Shown here one piece after another: positions 5,174 to 7,157 of a stretch of 7,157 nt of DNA (its first letter is position 1; each line of letters opens with the position of its first letter). Below the pieces are notes generated by a model, which saw only the letters and a list, made by a program, of their open reading frames with translations, ran no database searches and was not told the DNA's origin. Made by a program: the position numbers and the translations under genes. The DNA comes from Chloroflexota bacterium (GTDB lineage Bacteria; Chloroflexota; Limnocylindria; Limnocylindrales; CSP1-4), in contig VBFZ01000022.1 of assembly GCA_005880805.1 (NCBI GenBank), forward strand, positions 2,089-9,245, read 5' to 3'.

Positions 5174-5962
5174 ATGCCAACACCTGTTGTCACCGTTCAG
5201 AACTGGGGAGACGCGGTCTTCCTCGCGCTCTCGAACGTGCTGAACATGCTCCTGTCCGCCATCCCGCTCGTGATCGGCGCGCTGGTGATCCTGGTCATCG
5301 GCTGGATCCTTGCCTCGATCGGCGGCCGGGTCGCGACCGCAGCGCTCAACCGCCTCGGCGCCGACCGACTGTTCCGGCTTCACGGCGAAAACGTGTACGG
5401 CGCGACCGTGACGACGACATGGAGCCCGAGTGTCGTCTCGGGCGAAGTCGTCAAGTGGCTGATCCGACTCGTGTTCCTCGTGGCGGCCGCCAACACACTG
5501 GGGCTCACGCAGGTCAGCCAGCTGCTCAACCAGGTGATCCTGTGGATCCCGAACCTCGTTGTGGCAGCGGTCGTCCTGCTCGTCGCGCCACTCTTCGGTC
5601 GCTTCCTACGGGGTCTGATCGAGACGGGCGCGGGCGAGATGGGCTTCACGAATGGCGCCCTCCTCGGCCGCCTCGCCGAGTACGCGGTGCTCGCCTTCGC
5701 GGTCGTGATCGCCATCAACCAGATCGGAATCGCTGCCAACCTCGTCAACACGCTATTCGTGGGCGTGGTCGCGGCCCTCTCGCTGGCGTTCGGCCTGGCC
5801 TTCGGGCTGGGCGGGCGCGGTGTAGCCGCGGAGCTCACGAGACAGTGGTACGAGAGCTCGCAGCGGCGCGTCAGCCAGGTTGCCGAAACTGCGGCCAGGA
5901 CCCAGCCCGCACCCGCGCAACCGACCATGGCGGGTGCACCGAGCCGCGCACGGCCCAAGTAG
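5174..5962 (+). CDS. CmpX-like small-conductance mechanosensitive channel protein (TM_helix repeats)
   Basis: A 262-aa integral membrane protein of the CmpX/TM_helix type, a family related to the MscS pore and linked to osmotic or membrane-tension responses. It has about five hydrophobic segments: 17-49, 93-110, 123-142, 169-188 and 191-213. Segments 30-65 (IPLVIGALVILVIGWILASI, then a Gly-Gly-Arg and an amphipathic RVATAALNRLGADRLF stretch) and 125-158 (IPNLVVAAVVLLVAPLFGRF, then LRGLIE) are two copies of the same helix repeat. Segment 191-222 is glycine-rich (SLAFGLAFGLGGRGVAAEL) and resembles the pore-lining helix of the MscS group. The beta domain and cytoplasmic vestibule of true MscS are absent; the tail from 223 is short, basic and Ala/Pro-rich. 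GGAGGT (5165-5170) lies 3 nt before the ATG. The gene has flanking terminators on both sides, so it is probably transcribed alone. Gating and ion selectivity cannot be read from sequence. Confidence 0.88.
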   Translation: MPTPVVTVQNWGDAVFLALSNVLNMLLSAIPLVIGALVILVIGWILASIGGRVATAALNRLGADRLFRLHGENVYGATVTTTWSPSVVSGEVVKWLIRLVFLVAAANTLGLTQVSQLLNQVILWIPNLVVAAVVLLVAPLFGRFLRGLIETGAGEMGFTNGALLGRLAEYAVLAFAVVIAINQIGIAANLVNTLFVGVVAALSLAFGLAFGLGGRGVAAELTRQWYESSQRRVSQVAETAARTQPAPAQPTMAGAPSRARPK

Positions 5963-5986
5963 AGCGTCGCCCGATAGGCAACAAGT

Positions 5987-6013
5987 GGGCCGGCCCGAAA
6001 GGGCCGGCTCTTT
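5987..6013 (+). terminator. Hairpin terminator after the channel gene
   Basis: An 8-bp stem gccggccc (5989-5996) / gggccggc (6001-6008) is closed by a stable GAAA tetraloop (GNRA type), extendable by G-T and G-C pairs at its base, and followed by tctttc. It lies 24 bp after the stop codon. A second 7-bp hairpin, gcccgcc/ggcgggc (6018-6024, 6031-6037), follows at once. Confidence 0.85.
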
Positions 6014-6104
6014 CATGGCCCGCCTCGCGCGGCGGGCACCGGCATCGGGACCCAATCGCGGGGAGGCGAATCGAAGGCTCGAAACCGAACCCCATGTCCG
6101 TGTG

Positions 6105-6115
6105 ACGAAATTCGT
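6105..6115. promoter_or_regulatory. Short palindrome upstream of the histidine kinase gene
   Basis: ACGAA-a-TTCGT is a perfect 5-bp inverted repeat around one base. It could be a regulator site but is short enough to occur by chance. Confidence 0.2.
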
Positions 6116-6187
6116 GGCTGCCGCCGTGAGTCGGTGACGGAACGCTTGCAAATGCGTGACAAGTCCGCGAATTCAGTGGAATCGCCT

Positions 6188-6201
6188 TTGCAGCGCTGCA
6201 A
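6188..6201. promoter_or_regulatory. Perfect 14-bp palindrome, candidate operator for the histidine kinase gene
   Basis: TTGCAGCGCTGCAA reads the same on both strands without a spacer, about 80 bp before the kinase ATG. The centre cannot form a stable loop, so a dimeric DNA-binding protein is a better explanation than an RNA hairpin. No regulator gene is visible to pair with it. Confidence 0.4.
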
Positions 6202-6233
6202 TACTCGCCGCCGCCGAGTAACCCCAGGAGCGA

Positions 6234-6246
6234 CGCGACAGTCGCG
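6234..6246. promoter_or_regulatory. 13-bp palindrome near the kinase start
   Basis: CGCGAC-a-GTCGCG is a perfect 6-bp inverted repeat around a single A, about 33 bp before the ATG. It is a second possible operator half-site pair in the kinase leader, or a GC-rich coincidence. Confidence 0.25.
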
Positions 6247-6279
6247 CCGACGGAGCAGATCGCCCGCGAGTCGAGATGA

Positions 6280-7157
6280 ATGACAGCTGAACCCCGCGCC
6301 CACTCCATCCCGCTCTTGAGTCTCATTCCCGGACTCGGCCAGTCAGCCGAACGGGACGTGGTCGCCGAGGCCAATGAGCAGCGGTATCGCGACTTTCTCG
6401 AGGCGCTCGGCGTGGCCATGTACACGACCGACGCGAACGGCCGGATCACGTTCTTCAATCAGGCAGCCGTACAGTTCTGGGGGCGAACGCCGCAGCTCGG
6501 CGAGGAATGGTGCGGGTCGTGGCGGCTGTTCTGGCCCGACGGTCGACCGATGCCTCATGACGAGTGCCCAATGGCTATCGCGCTCCGCGAAAATCGCGCG
6601 CCGCGCGGCTACGAGGCGATCGCCGAACGCCCGGACGGCAGCCGCGTCTCGTTCGTGCCCTATCCGACGCCGCTGCGCGACCCGGACGGGACGCTCGTCG
6701 GCGCCGTGAACGTCCTGGTCGACGTCACCGAGCGCACCCGGGCGGAGTCCGCGCTGCGAACGGCCGCCGAAGAGCTCCGCCTTTCGAACGAGGTCAAGGA
6801 CGAGTTCCTGGGGCTCGTGTCGCACGAGCTGCGCACGCCGGTGACGACGATCTTCGGCAACGCCCAGCTCCTGCGGGAGCGCGGCGACCGGCTCGCGGAG
6901 GACGACCGGGACTCGATGATCGATGACATCGCCGACGACTCCGAACGCCTTCTGGGCGTCGTGGAGAATCTGCTCCTCCTCACCCGGCTGGAGTCAGGGT
7001 CGCACCCCGACCCGGAGCCGCAGGTGCTTGGTCACATCATCCGAAAGTCGATCGAGGAGTTCCGGCATCGACATCCCCGGCGTGAGGTGACGCTCACGAG
7101 CCAGCCGCCGCGACATCTGGTGGTCGAGGTCGATCGGACCTACCTCGATCTCCTGAT
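6280..7157 (+). CDS. PAS-domain sensor histidine kinase (HisKA), 3' end outside the window
   Basis: The first 292 codons of a two-component histidine kinase that autophosphorylates and passes phosphate to a response regulator not seen here. Residues 35-150 are a PAS domain (GVAMYTTDANGRITFFNQAA at 44-63, FWPDGRPMPHDECPMA at 84-99, VDVTERTRAE closing it at 147-156), a variant common in soil bacteria. A helical linker (157-175) leads to the HisKA dimerisation domain with H box FLGLVSHELRTP (176-187), phosphoacceptor His182. The HATPase part has only begun: the N box should follow just past the edge. There is no signal peptide or membrane helix, so it should be a soluble sensor of an internal cue. 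The frame is closed by TGA at 6277-6279 directly before ATG 6280. The Shine-Dalgarno is weak; GTG 6358 is a less likely start. No operon partner lies upstream. Confidence 0.92.
   Translation, partial: MTAEPRAHSIPLLSLIPGLGQSAERDVVAEANEQRYRDFLEALGVAMYTTDANGRITFFNQAAVQFWGRTPQLGEEWCGSWRLFWPDGRPMPHDECPMAIALRENRAPRGYEAIAERPDGSRVSFVPYPTPLRDPDGTLVGAVNVLVDVTERTRAESALRTAAEELRLSNEVKDEFLGLVSHELRTPVTTIFGNAQLLRERGDRLAEDDRDSMIDDIADDSERLLGVVENLLLLTRLESGSHPDPEPQVLGHIIRKSIEEFRHRHPRREVTLTSQPPRHLVVEVDRTYLDLL

Noticed and set aside
4969..6105. + strand frame of 378 codons overlapping the channel gene
   Set aside because: It is a shifted frame of the channel gene, extremely Arg/Pro-rich, with no start signal, while the other frame gives clear membrane helices.

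Overview
The window is high-GC bacterial DNA. All four tRNA genes carry their 3' CCA in the DNA, and the coding regions show the strong G/C third-position preference of a GC-rich genome. The mix of genes (FAD aromatic monooxygenase, alanine/glutamate/proline-rich coiled-coil protein, CmpX-type channel, PAS histidine kinase) fits an Actinomycetota genome. A deep soil or aquatic lineage such as Thermoleophilia is my guess, but no marker gene here settles it.

Layout, left to right. Positions 1-311 hold a tRNA cluster on the + strand, Gly(GCC, 5' end cut off) - Gln(TTG) - Cys(GCA), closed by a rho-independent-type hairpin at 331-359 that runs straight into three perfect copies of a 12-bp tandem repeat (357-392). 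A FAD-dependent aromatic-ring monooxygenase follows (556-2025), with a small upstream ORF overlapping its start codon. Between its stop and a tRNA-Leu(TAA) gene (2378-2463) lies about 330 bp that looks like decayed coding sequence: two protein-like stretches in different frames, neither with a convincing start. The stretch between the two tRNA loci (312-2377) therefore reads like an accessory insert.

Positions 2464-3062 are a gap of about 600 bp with no credible gene. Then come a secreted eight-cysteine protein of unknown function (3063-3725), a cytoplasmic coiled-coil protein with a long disordered tail (3860-4894), a strong terminator (4917-4950), a CmpX-like/TM_helix membrane channel protein (5174-5962) with its own terminator (5987-6013), and the first 292 codons of a soluble PAS-HisKA sensor histidine kinase (from 6280) that runs off the right edge.

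All genes are on the + strand, but hairpins and long gaps separate them, so most look monocistronic. I see no CRISPR array, transposase, integrase, toxin-antitoxin pair or recognisable defence system, and no strong evidence of a new multi-gene system. The points most worth a second look are the conserved-looking but uncharacterised coiled-coil protein beside a channel gene, the eight-cysteine secreted protein, the gene debris around the monooxygenase, and the palindromes in front of the histidine kinase.
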